Of a DNA stretch of 64,000 nucleotides, positions 12,401 through 23,849 are shown one piece after another. Within the stretch, counting starts at the first letter, position 1, and the number at the start of each line of letters is the position of its first letter. The stretch covers positions 9,548,001 to 9,612,000 of the forward strand of contig OZ234497.1 of NCBI GenBank assembly GCA_965153455.1, written 5' to 3'. The position numbers were made by a program, and so were the translations under genes. This DNA comes from Sphagnum compactum. Its lineage: Eukaryota; Bryophyta; Sphagnopsida; Sphagnales. Under the pieces are notes generated by a model, which was not told the DNA's origin, searched no databases, and saw nothing but the letters and a program-made list of their open reading frames with translations.

Positions 12401-13795
12401 AGAAAGCATGAGGGAACATACTAAGGTTTTGCAGAATTTGAAAATATTAGATAACATATCATATAATGAACCTTTCATGACTAACATCCATTATGGGCTC
12501 ATTGTAAGCTTGCATTCCATTCCTTACTATAAGAAAGTGACAAATGTATGTAAAAGTTATGTTATGTTTGATTTTATAAAATACATGGTATTTGACATAT
12601 ACATTTGAAATAATGATGTCTAATGATTTTAATTTTAATTTTTTTGAAAATTTCTAAGATGTTAAGCCAATAAAAGGTCATTATGACATGCCATGTAGTG
12701 GTATCAACATTTTCTTGTGGCAATGTTTTGCCATTTGAAAATCTCGTTCCCTCAAAAATGGTGAAATAGGTTTTTTGGGAGGGGTATTTTAATTGCTAGA
12801 ATTATGGAAATAATTAATCTTTTTTTTGGGCCATATTTGTTACTTAAGTTGATTAGGTAACCAAAAACATAGAAGGGATTCTTAAATTGTAACTTTCATA
12901 TTTTCATGGCCAAATGTGGCTATTTTGTCTTACACATAATTTTGATTTCAACATCACAAAATTGATTAAAACACACACACACACACCATGATATTGTTGA
13001 AAATGATGTTAAAATAATCACAATAGTCATCAATTTGGACAAATGTCACGCTTTTTAAAAAAAAAATATTTATGCAAGATTTTTTTTAATATCATTATGT
13101 GTTTTGTTTGTATAATTTTATTGTGAATGAAAAAATTTGAATGATGTGTTCAATATGCATTAAATTTTCACAATAAATTCATTTTGAGAGATAAACCATT
13201 TTTACATCTAGTATTTCTAATGATTATAAAGTTTTGGAATTCGAAAATTGACAATTGTCACATCAATATGTTTTTTTTTAACAAATTTATTTCATAAATT
13301 TAAATTGCTACATATTGTACATGGTTAAGGCACTAACAACTTGTGATAATTGAATTTTTTAAAGATTTTATAGTATAATTCATATTATGTTTGCAACATA
13401 CTTTTCACATGATCCATATGCTTTTGATCTCCATCCACACGAGTTATGATCCTTGAGTAATTAATTATATTTCATAAAATTAATCAAGCCCCAAGTCCTA
13501 AATCAAATTGAATTTGTCAAAATTTTAATTTCAAAAACATAAAACATTTTATGTTATTTTCATTGGAAAAACTTGCACAAAACACATATTTGAAACATAC
13601 AAATATACCTCCAATGACAAACTCCCATGTTTGGGAACTATTGATAAAACAACAATGAAATTTCATCAAGTTTAGGTTCCTTAGTTTTCCATGATAAGGT
13701 CCAAGGGGGGTCCAAGGGGGGTGAGAGGTTCATGATGACTAGGAAGAATTGAAAAACTTCACAAACAACTATTGTAGGACCTTTACCATTTTAGC
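9480..13795. other. AT-rich intergenic DNA, no gene recognised
   Basis: Short ORFs only, none with a recognisable domain. A 13-bp hairpin (ACATTTTCACATT / AATGTGAAAATGT, 4-base loop) lies at 12,039-12,068. A short AC run is at about 12,971. Probably decayed repeats. Confidence 0.6.
12039..12068. repeat. Short perfect inverted repeat (13-bp arms)
   Basis: Arms 12,039-12,051 and 12,056-12,068 with an AAAA loop. Confidence 0.85.
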
Positions 13796-13799
13796 ATAA

Positions 13800-13975
13800 A
13801 TTAATTTTTTTTTGTTTTGCTAAACTTTTGAAATTTTATTCATTATTCGTGCCAAAATTTTAATAAAGTTAAAAGGTCAATTGTCAAGATTTGAACCACA
13901 GACCTTCCATGACACTAACTTAAAATTGAAAGAAATTAAACACACTAGACTGCTCCATAACATTGAAAAAAAACC
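13800..13975 (-). mobile_element. Possible tRNA-derived SINE (minus strand)
   Basis: On the minus strand a tRNA B-box-like word GGTTCAAATC (about 13,889-13,898) is preceded by an A-box-like TGGAGCAGTCTAGTG (about 13,945-13,960) at roughly pol III spacing. An A-rich end follows near 13,805-13,815. There is no functional tRNA cloverleaf. Could be chance in AT-rich DNA. Confidence 0.35.
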
Positions 13976-13999
13976 CTACTTATTATTTTGTATAATCAT

Positions 14000-16500
14000 T
14001 AACTGCCGAAAATTTCAGAATATAAAAACCAAGTGCCGAAATGAAATTTTTAAATTAAAATTAATTATTCAACAATTTGTTGCCAAAATGGTAAAGGTAC
14101 TACAATATCATTCATACAAACAAAGAATGCATTAATTGCAATTGGAGCAAAAACCAAGTCATGGCATTCACCATGGTCCATACCTATGAAGGAAGCATTA
14201 TTCTCCTTATGGTATACTTATGTAGATCCCCATTGGGACTATATCAACATGGCAAATTTCTTGGAATTCTCAAATCCTTGTTAAAAAGTGTGATTTTGGT
14301 GCCGCATAATTATTGTAAAACTCAATGTCCAATATGGAAGATGAAAGACCATGTTTCTTATAGGCTACATCGAAAGCTTTTGAATGCCATGTCAACATTT
14401 TAATCATTTAAAATTTCTCTCCAAATTGCACATTGAATGCACACATGGCACATTGGGACACTTTTGTTTCAAATATTCAAATGATTATACAAGTTGTGAA
14501 ACAACCATTATTCAATGAAGAAATGCAAGTGAACTCTACTTATAATTTTTTTGCGTTCTTTTTAGTGATCCAAAGATTTCAATTTGGAAAAGATTTGATC
14601 CTTTACAATTTGTTATAAACATTTGGGACTTTTGTGAAGTCTCAATTCCCAAAGTGGCAATTCATATTGGGAGTCATCAGAGTGCCTCCCCCATTCCCAA
14701 ACACTGCCCTTTGTTTTGGTGGGTGTGGGATTCTTTTAGGTCTTAAATTTGCATTTAGCCCAATTCTTTATGAAGCCTTCAACTTGCCTTTCACTTGGGA
14801 GAGACATAATTTTCTTGTGATCCTTAGAGTCAATTGTGAACCCAATTTAAGTTATGACATTCAACACAAGTAACAAATTTTTTTGAGAGGATTTAATATG
14901 TTGAAATAAGTGTAAAATTTGTGAACCAATTTGAATGGTAAATGTGAATGATAAGCAAATTGAAATCAAAACAAACACATGCATGCAAAAGTTTGCAAAC
15001 AAAATCATAAATTAACAAAATTGTGTAAAATATTTATGACCATGTGGTTGTTCACCACATTTGGGTAATGAAATAGGATTAAAACATCATCATTCACCAA
15101 CATGACAATGCAATGAAAACCTTTACATATGTCAATGATATCAAACCAATCAACCATGTTATATCATACATATCAATGTGGTTTACACCAATGTTGTCCA
15201 ATTTAGTTTTTGGCCAATTTTAATCTACATCCAATTTTTAGGTTGGGTATCAATACCTAGATATCGGTTATATTTTGAAAAATAAAATAAAAATTAAATA
15301 AACAACCTTTAGCTATAATTGGCCCAAAACCTTTTTACATAGGTTTTGGGTTTTCATTTTTATAAACAAAAATGTATATTTTTTCCAATTGGCATTAGAC
15401 ATGATGTTAATTTGAAAAATAAAAATCAAGTATCCATATTTTTGGATAATAAACTTGGGGGTGGGCTGTGGGGGGGGAGGGGGGTGGGGTGCATTAAGAA
15501 TGTAAGAATATAATTGTTACTTTTGGAACATGTTTTAAGTACAACCATTTCTTATCGGTTGTACAATGCTAGTAACTAGAAAATCTTCTATTTTGGTTTA
15601 TACATAGGTAGGTAAAACCAAGTCTAGTTTGGAAATGGACTAACCTAAGAACTTTACTTGAAGAATTGTGAATCTGAAGTCTTGATATGTGAAGAACCAT
15701 GTCATCCAAAATTGAACTATAAGTTCTATCAAATTAAAAAAATCCCTAAACTAGAACTAGGGTTCTTTTGAAAAAAATTTGAAAATAAGGTTGGAGGTTC
15801 TCATATTAAAAAGTAAGAACTTGACAACATTGGTTTACACATCTTGTGAATTGATATTTTTCCACAAACATCTTGTCACCAAATTTAACACACAATTTGA
15901 AGATGAGACAAATTAAAGGTCTATATTAGGCAAGTATCATGTTACATAGAGAAACTAATCAAGCTCCTTCACCTAAAATCTTGAAGGATTTATTATCAAC
16001 GAGGTCCTTGTAAGCAAGAAAAAATTCAAATCAAATACCAAGATCTAATCTAAATATTTTAAGTATTGGTGTAACACTCACTATCAACAATAGTTGTGAT
16101 AATTGAAATTTAATATTAATGAATACCAATGTTTTTATAATATTTCATTAAAAATTGAATGTCCTACATTAAAATGACATATGGTATTTGAATATTCTTT
16201 TGGTAGTTATCAAAAGAAAAATTCAAATCTTTTAGTAGTGTAACCATCTTTTGAACATAAGATAACAAAGTTCAATGTTGGAAAAAGATTTGAACATGTT
16301 ATTCAACCAAGTTTCTTTAAAATGGAGTTTCATATGAGGAGATTTGTTTTGTATACAAATGACCCCAAACAAACTTTGGTGTGGAAACAAGTAAAAATGT
16401 ATGTAAAGGTCTTGACCTAAATTATACATTAAGTAGGGAAACATAAAGCATAAGTTCAAGTTCAACATTCAAAGTTTGAACAATTATGGAACCACATTAC
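14000..16500. other. AT-rich intergenic DNA, no gene recognised
   Basis: Several 60-80 codon ORFs at 14,161-14,873 follow one another but carry no recognisable motif and lie in different frames. A G-rich patch (GGGGGGGGAGGGGGGTGGGG) occurs near 15,470-15,490. Confidence 0.55.
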
Positions 16501-16508
16501 CAAGTGAA

Positions 16509-16554
16509 AAGTTTGTAACCTTGCAAGTTTACAAACTTGCAAGGTTACAAACTT
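16509..16554. repeat. Perfect 22-bp palindrome with 2-bp centre
   Basis: Arms 16,509-16,530 and 16,533-16,554 are perfect reverse complements around the dinucleotide AC. The arm contains GTTTGTAACCTTGCAAG. It could extrude as a cruciform. Confidence 0.95.
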
Positions 16555-17215
16555 ACATGTTGCCTATTTAAATTCATGATATATAGTTACATAGATAAAT
16601 TATGGTATGTTAAGAAACATGAGCATTTGATCTATTTCATATGCCATGTGAAGTTAAACCAATAATAGTATCAAAGTGCAATAAAATATTCAAAACTCAA
16701 AATTTAAGTATGTGCTTACTTAATAGGATGAATAAGTAGCTCCCAAAAGTTGTAAATGTTGGGCCAACAATGTTGCCATGGACATATTAGATCACAAATC
16801 CTACCTCAACATTGCAACTGTATATTGTTAGTCCTTTAACACAATAATCAAGTAACAAATTGCACAATTATCTCTCATTGTGCTCCATATTTTTATTGGA
16901 AAAACTCAATGAGACAATACATGCATGCCATTCTAAGAAAACAAGTTTAAACAAAATAAAAACTAGCTTGAAATCCTATGTCAAAATATCCATTGAGGTG
17001 TAAGCCAACTAGAGGAATGCATTTTTATAATCTCACCGAACTCTTGCCTAGATTAGTGGTATTGTGAGCAACCTTGGTAAACACTTGCACAAATTGATGC
17101 ATTCACATCAATCATGTTTTCTTATGTGTTTTCCTCTTTTCCAAATACTTCTTACATTCTTGTTATTTGCCACTTGCAAATTGAATGCAACAATTTGCAT
17201 TTTCAAATTTAAAAA

Positions 17216-18655
17216 ATGAAAGTACATTATGGTGATCCCTTTCGGACACTTATGGTTCCAATATTCTAGTTTTTAAAGTATTTAACATCTTTCAAAATGT
17301 GATGCATTTAATTTTGAGTTCAACTTTTGGTGTTTAGGAGTTGTAATTTGAACTTTCACAAAGATAATGCCATCTGATGCCATATAATATTATTTTCGAA
17401 AATTAATCTAAAGGAACTTGGGTATATTTATGCATACATAGGTAGGTATAATATAACATGTTTTTCCTTTTAAATTGAACTAGTATTTAATTTCATTAAT
17501 AATCCAAATAAACATTAAAATTTCCTAAATATCCTTTTCACAATACTTTTCACCTTCCATTTCAAATGATCTTTTGGTCAAAATGTTAATTTAACACATA
17601 CTTATGGTCAATGCTTTGAAAAAGCCCTATTTGTGAAATAAGAATTATCAAAAAATTCAACTAGTTAACAAAGATGGTTCAAATTATGTGGAATCACATG
17701 TGGAATGGATATTACAATTTTCATAAGGTTAAAAATCATTTCAATCACTTCTGGAATATATTTTCATTTTTCAAGTATGTAAATAGATATTTTTTGTGTA
17801 CAAATATATTCAAACCCATCATAATGGGTCCAAGCATGATTGGGGTACCCCCTTTGAATCATAAAGACTCATTCTTAGGACTATCAAATTCACCTTTTTC
17901 TTCACTTTTCCTATGACCTATCTTAGATTTCCCTTTTTTTCTCATGTCAAATGAAATAATTTTGTTTCAAATTGGTATATAAACATCTAAAATATCTATT
18001 ATTTTTACTTATGAAACTAATAATAATAAAATTTATCCAATGTGGGCCATGTTCTATTAAAATGAAATAATTTTGGTTCAAAATTCCCAAAAAAATCAAA
18101 ATTCGAAACTTTTTACATTGCAATAGGGCATTTGGTTTTTGTCACATTCATACATTTAATGTATATTAGTACTTAAAGTGTTTGTGGTAAGAATTTCAAG
18201 CCCAAAAAAAATGTTTAAACATTCCTTATGAGTCCTTGAATTTTATTTTTCTCAAGAGACAAAGTCCTAAATTTTTTTCCAAGACTTGGTAGGAATCCTA
18301 AAACTTGTTCAAATTTGGCTTGTTATGCATATAATAGTGCCTTAATAATATATCTATCCATGAAGAAAATCAAGCTTTCAATATGAATGTGCCATTAAGC
18401 TACAACATATTCAAGTGAGGGGGTCCATTGGATATAAAAAGAGATGGTCCTTTTTGGTACCCCAGCCATGCTTTGACCCTAATATAAATAATAGTTTTCT
18501 ATTTGATTATCTTGTTCGGTTATTCTTTAACACAATATACAAAAACACCATGAAATTATTTTTTAATTTTGACATGGTTTAGGTTCAAATATGTAGCACC
18601 CAAGAAAGAATTACAATGTGATTACATAAAGGGGGCAACCATAGTGCACTTTCAC
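17216..18655. mobile_element. TIR DNA element, family T1, copy B, carrying a nested element
   Basis: The left end (ATGAAAGTACATTATGGTGA then TCCCTTTCGGACAC) and the reverse complement of the right end (GTGAAAGTGCACTATGGTTG then CCCCCTTTATG) form an inverted pair. The interior aligns with T1 copy A (8,661-9,475) up to about 17,820 and again from about 18,483. Between those points lies a second TIR element of about 655 bp that copy A lacks. Without it, copy B is about 785 bp, close to copy A (815 bp). No transposase ORF was seen. Confidence 0.65.
17825..18479. mobile_element. Nested non-autonomous TIR element (TAA target duplication)
   Basis: The left end GGGTCCAAGCATGATTGGGG and the reverse complement of the right end GGGTCAAAGCATGGCTGGGG match at 17 of 20 positions, and both continue into GTACC. 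TAA flanks both sides (17,822-17,824 and 18,480-18,482). The sequence is absent from the corresponding point of T1 copy A, so the empty-site state is visible in this window. A TAA/TTA duplication with G-rich termini is typical of PIF/Harbinger-like MITEs; that assignment is inference. No transposase is encoded. Confidence 0.65.
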
Positions 18656-18659
18656 CCAA

Positions 18660-19390
18660 AATAGGTTCCTCCATGCAAAGGCACCAAGCTTATCACTTTA
18701 TTTTATGGCATCCCTTCTTTTAAGATATTAACATGATATGATGACAAGAAAAATGATCAAATTTTAGTAGGTTGATCTTAAAACATTTCCACAACACACT
18801 ACACATCATATTTTGGATGAAGACTAGTAAACAAATTGCTTTAAAAGTTCAATAAAATGATTATGATTCGACATTTTTGTTCAATATGCAAAGGCTAGCA
18901 AAAGCCTTAACATAATATAACAAGTTTGTTCTTGATTAGTTAGATGTATTCATTGGCCCAAATGGTTTGTTATTAGTAGGTTTAACCTTTTATTGTCTCA
19001 AGTTCATGTTGATGGGTAGGGCTTGGAATTAGTAAATAAACAGTTTTGGATGAGAGAAATATCTTTGCAAGGCCAAATGTTGAATATGGGTGGAGTTGTT
19101 GCTTCTGATCTCAAAGCTGGTGATGACTTGGAGTAGACTTATCTGAAAGATTTTATTTTGTAATATGAACATTGCATGTTAATATTACTCTTTGGTATTT
19201 GAATTTCACATCAAGTGCCATAGTTGAATAAAAACTTTCAATACCAATTCTTGCTTGGTCACCTTCAATCAATATTATATGGTTTCATACAATATAATTA
19301 CACAATGTTGCTAATAGAAGATGCAAAATGACATCCATATGAATTAATAGAGATGGCTATTGTGGAAATCATGGTAAAAGTCTAGCAAAA
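18660..19390. other. AT-rich intergenic DNA, no gene recognised
   Basis: No ORF with recognisable content. Weak similarity to 9,480-9,640 suggests the T1-related sequence may extend past the inverted repeats. Confidence 0.5.
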
Positions 19391-19394
19391 ATAC

Positions 19395-19575
19395 CTTAAG
19401 GGTGATGGCTTAGTGGTATAACCCCTTTATGGGACCTTGGGACCTCAAAAAGGTTTTAGGTTTAAACCCATTAATGTGTAGGTGAAAGTTTTGACAACCC
19501 TTTGCCATTGAACTTGACTTGGGGATGCCAACAACTTGTTAGGTTGGGTTTGTTGTTGTGCTTCTAATAAAAATG
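19395..19575 (+). mobile_element. tRNA-derived SINE
   Basis: A good pol III A box, TGGCTTAGTGG (19,406-19,416), is followed 53 bp later by a B-box-like GGTTTAAACCC (19,459-19,469), which is tRNA-like spacing. A tRNA-unrelated body follows and ends in a GTT-rich stretch (GGGTTTGTTGTTGTG) and 'CTAATAAAAATGG'. It does not fold as an intact tRNA. The GTT-type tail links it to units near 780-975 and 60,100-60,265. Confidence 0.6.
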
Positions 19576-21133
19576 GTGTAACTATGGTAGTCTACCAACG
19601 TGGCACTTCATTCCAACAACATTAGACATAACAATAAAAGGAACTCTTCACCAAATAAGAAACAAACAATTGATTGACTCAAGGGCAAAATATTATAAAT
19701 GTAGTCAAGCCAACAAACAAAACAACATAAAAAGAAGGCATGTAGGCCATGAGAAATTAATTTCATTTCTTCTAAACAACACGCAAAAAAAAGGGAGGGT
19801 GCAACCAATTTTTAGAAGTAAAATTTACAATTTACTTAAATGTAAATAAGGTGTTTAAAATTGATCATGTTAATATACCTAGAATATTTTCAATTTTAAT
19901 GAAATAATCTTTTCATATTCTATTATTTCATAACATAACAAAAATGCCCCTTTATGTCATGTGTTTCATAATATATAAAGAGAGTCTTCCCAAGGGCATG
20001 TTGCATGAGCTTTAAGAAGAAAATTTCACTTTTCCACCTTAAGATGAAATTCTCTTGTCTCCTTTAGTTGGTCCTTTTCAAGCTCCATCCATATGCACTC
20101 CATGGAACCTCATGAAAAAAATCCATGTTGGTCATTCCCCCATGGCAAATTAAATATTCATGGAAAACTTGTAGGACATGTCAAATGTGTTATTTGTGTT
20201 GCATTCAATGAAAGTCTTCATTATTGAAGAAAAGAAAACATAAATCAAGTTGCATGCACACACTAGACAGAAAAGTGATTGTGTAGTACATTTTAGTTCA
20301 TGGAACAACTTTGATGAAAAGCAAGTTCAACAAACTCATGGATCCAACTTGAAGTGCTATATGGTAAAGTCTAGACTCTATATTGTAGATGTAAACAAAA
20401 TTTGGACAACAAAGGACAAAAACAATATTTATCTAGGAATATTGAACAAAGTTTTCAACTTTATGCAACCATGTTGTATTCTTGATGTTGCAAAAATAAT
20501 AGTTTATGGCCAACTTGGTCCTTTTCATTGTGGAATGTTTAATATTATATTGTCAATGTGCAAGAATCCATGGCTTAGGTGTTTAGTATTATAATGCAAC
20601 TCTAAAGTGAATTCTCTTCATGTAAAGTTTTTGTGAAAAAACATATGCCATCAACATTCATAAAAACTATGGAATTTTATGTATTTATAGTGTTTGTAAA
20701 TTTGTGAAACACTAAGTATCATGTTCAATTTCTAGATGTCAATAGTTGGGTTTGACTTTGTTGCAATCTAGTGGTTAACTTCATCGATGATTGCTAGGTA
20801 TTGTAACCTATTACAATAGGGTTGTTTGAAACTCCTAATACATTTAGAGTAACATTTCATGCAAAGATTATTCAAACCTTCTTATTTGTAAAGCAACAAG
20901 ATTATTGTTAATGTGAAAGATAAAGGGAACAATTTAAGCACTTATGAAATTGTTTTGTTTATTATGACAAGTTGCAAGATTTTGGAGTTAATAATGTTTT
21001 TACAAGTACTTGCTTTGGTCATTTACAAAGTTTGAAATGTGCCAATATGCAACAATTGTCAAGAGAACATGTGCCAATTCATGAAAGGAGTGTCTATAAG
21101 GTACAACATCCTTATGTTACAAAAGATAGTTAC

Positions 21134-21166
21134 ATGGGTCTTAAGAAGAATATTCTTAAGACCCAT
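21134..21166. repeat. Palindrome with 14-bp arms
   Basis: ATGGGTCTTAAGAA (21,134-21,147) pairs with TTCTTAAGACCCAT (21,153-21,166) across a 5-base centre. Confidence 0.9.
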
Positions 21167-21524
21167 AATAAGGCCACCAAGAATATAACACTACATGTTT
21201 ACAAGTTGGTTCCTTGACAAGGAAGTTCATTGGACCACCATCAAGATGTGTTTTCTTTCTAGGGTTATATTTTTTCCATAACAATCATAGAGTATGCAAA
21301 TGCCACCAACATTTGTTATCATCTTCAAGATCTTTGACTACAAGCTAAGGTACCAAATAAGTTCACATGGGTGATTGCAATGGAAGTAAGCAAGCCTTTT
21401 CATCCTTTGCAATGTATTTGTACCAAACCAAAGGATATTTGTTACTATTAATTAGACATGTTTTCACATAAATGCCATTATATATATTATATATTAATTT
21501 CAATTTAATCCAACCATTTGGTAG

Positions 21525-21595
21525 GTAGGAATAGGTAGGTAAGTAGGTAGGTAGGCATAGGTTGATTGGTTGTATGGGTAGGTAAGTAGGATCCT
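21525..21595. repeat. Degenerate (TAGG)n tract
   Basis: 'GTAGGTAGGAATAGGTAGGT' and 'GGTAGGTAGGCATAGG' form a decayed tetranucleotide array, the reverse sense of the CTAC tracts at 540-760 and 2,560-2,740. Confidence 0.85.
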
Positions 21596-23559
21596 ATTTA
21601 TTTTTTGGCAACAAGCCTTTTTTATTGGTTCATCACAAGTAATATTTGCATTTTACATATATTTGGTGCATATATTGTGTGTAGACCAATATTGTTTCAC
21701 CTACTTATATAGTTTCCAAATTGAACTTGTTGACAAAGGATATGGGATAAATTTACAACATTATTTCACATAATCCTTTGTCACATACAAAAGTACTCAA
21801 CTTTGAAGTTTATTATTTTTTTCATACTTTGTCCAAATGAAAATAAATAAATTTCGTTCTTAAATATTTTTCCAATATCTACACATCTATAATTTTTTAA
21901 AAACAAAAACATCAAGTAATTTGACTGAAAATGCATTTGAATTTTCACTATTTCCTACATTTGAACAATAATGATATCTTGAAGATTTTTTTTTTTCATA
22001 AAACAATTTGTAAATAAACATTATATTTATAATATTTTCCCACCTTTTAAAAATATAATGAATCAATAAAAATGGTATAAATGTTGCATTATATTGATTT
22101 GTAATTATAAAAACATCTAAAAATAAATATGTTATCTATTAAATAGATAATATTATTTTCAACATTTGAAATTTTTATACAAAGATTTAAATTATGTAAA
22201 TTTCAAAAAATTTAGTTCATATACATATTTTTTTAATTTCATATTTTTTAACAAATTTCATTATGAGAAGTAAATTTTAATCTTTTTAAAAAAAATTTAA
22301 TTCCTTAAATGTGATTTAATATATAATTTTAAAATCCATTTTTTATGACCAAATATTTTGATAAATGATTAAAGATCAAGTTTTATATTTTTTGCTACCC
22401 ATCACATGGAAACATGGAAAACAATGCCATTTTGGGGGCATGTGGATTTCTTTTGAAATTCATTGGATATCATTAATAAGAATATATTTCATTATTTAAT
22501 GTCAAAAAATCCCCCAAAAAATTCATTTAAATAAACCCTTGAGCAAGAGTTTCAATTTAAATGTTTTAATTATATTTTAAACATCAATTTTTTTATATTT
22601 CATTTTGTGGTTTCAAGAACTTTGAAAATTTGTCTTCCATTTTTTGGAAGTTTTTAAAAACTGAAAAAAAAAATCCCCAAAATTTGTTTTAACCATTATC
22701 CAAAAATTCACATTAAATAATTAATGACTCTAAGGCAAAAGTTTTAAAAATAATAAGGTATTAGTTATTTACATGTGCATTAATTATGTGTTTGATCATA
22801 TACAAGCTTATAATATGCTTACTAGGTACGCATGTCTACCTTTTAGTTTTCTTCCCTTTTAATTGTTTTTAATGTTTGAAATTGTATATTATGAAATCAT
22901 TATATGGTGTTCATGAAGAAGATTTTTAGTCACATATTCCTATCCATGAAGACTTTTAGTCATGTAATCATATTCATGGTTACAAAAATACAACTAAACA
23001 CAAAAACATGGCATGTATGACTGTATGACTATAAATGGTCATTAGTCATATTTGTCATAGTCATAAATGTTAAGTTTTGGTGTAGTGTTTGGTCACAATA
23101 ATGCCTAATTCTATTAAGTTACGCGACAATTTCAAAGGATGGTTGTTGTAATACCACTTTTAGAGTGCAAAAGACTAAGAGCTTGAGATTTTGTATGGTG
23201 CTATGGTAGGTATAACAATGAACGTTTTCATTCCATTTCTTGATTTTGTAGCAATTTCTTTTAAAGGCACACAACCATCATGTTGAACCTTCTATATTTA
23301 GGGGGTTCCAATGTTTGCAAGCATATGTTGATTGAAATGTGTTAAACGCAAAATAATGATCATTAACACCTTAACCTGGGTCACCCCCTTGGAGATCATC
23401 AAAGGGGGGAGTCACAACTTACTATTCACTTCCATTCCCTTTCTCCTTGTTTCTGCCCTAATAAGTTCCAAACTAATTCCAAGTCAATCCCTTTTAAACA
23501 TCATTCCTTACAATGATAGTCTTAATTTAGCCAAAGCTAAATTAAATTTTCTTCTTCTA

Positions 23560-23840
23560 ACAACTTTCTTCCTTTTCTCTTGGTTATATTTTCCTTGTCC
23601 TATTTGTTGCAAACAACAACCTTCCCTCTTCTTCTGACCATTTTTTTTCTTAATTATATTTTCCTTCTCATGTATGTAGACAACAACCCTACCTCCTTTT
23701 CTTGGTTATATTTTCGTTCTCATGTCCGTTGTATATGTCTATTACAGACAACAACCTACCTCTTCTTCTAACGACTTTCTTATTTGTTTTCTTGGTTATA
23801 ATTCCCTTCTCTTGTTTGTTGTAAACAAATGTCCTGTTTC
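23560..23840. repeat. Degenerate tandem array of pyrimidine-rich units
   Basis: 'GGTTATATTTTCCTT...CT' recurs at about 23,582, 23,652, 23,704 and 23,794. Each is followed by TTGTTG/TGTAGACAACAACC and 'CCTCTTCTTCT(A/G)AC'. Spacing is irregular (52-90 bp). The 101- and 63-codon ORFs here are by-products of the repeats. Confidence 0.65.
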
Positions 23841-23849
23841 TCTCTACGA

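Larger units (their letters stand above)
19580..23330. other. AT-rich intergenic DNA, no gene recognised
   Basis: A 114-codon plus-strand ORF (20,250-20,594) and an 81-codon ORF (20,972-21,217) show no recognisable motif and no linking splice structure. A palindrome lies at 21,134-21,166 and a TAGG microsatellite tract at 21,525-21,595. 21,800-22,750 is extremely AT-rich. Confidence 0.55.

Noticed and set aside
13880-13900. Intact tRNA gene
   Set aside because: A B-box-like word is present but acceptor and anticodon stems do not pair; treated as possible SINE only.
20250-21217. ORFs of 114 and 81 codons as a possible gene
   Set aside because: No motif, no splice signals linking them, AT-rich composition like the flanks.
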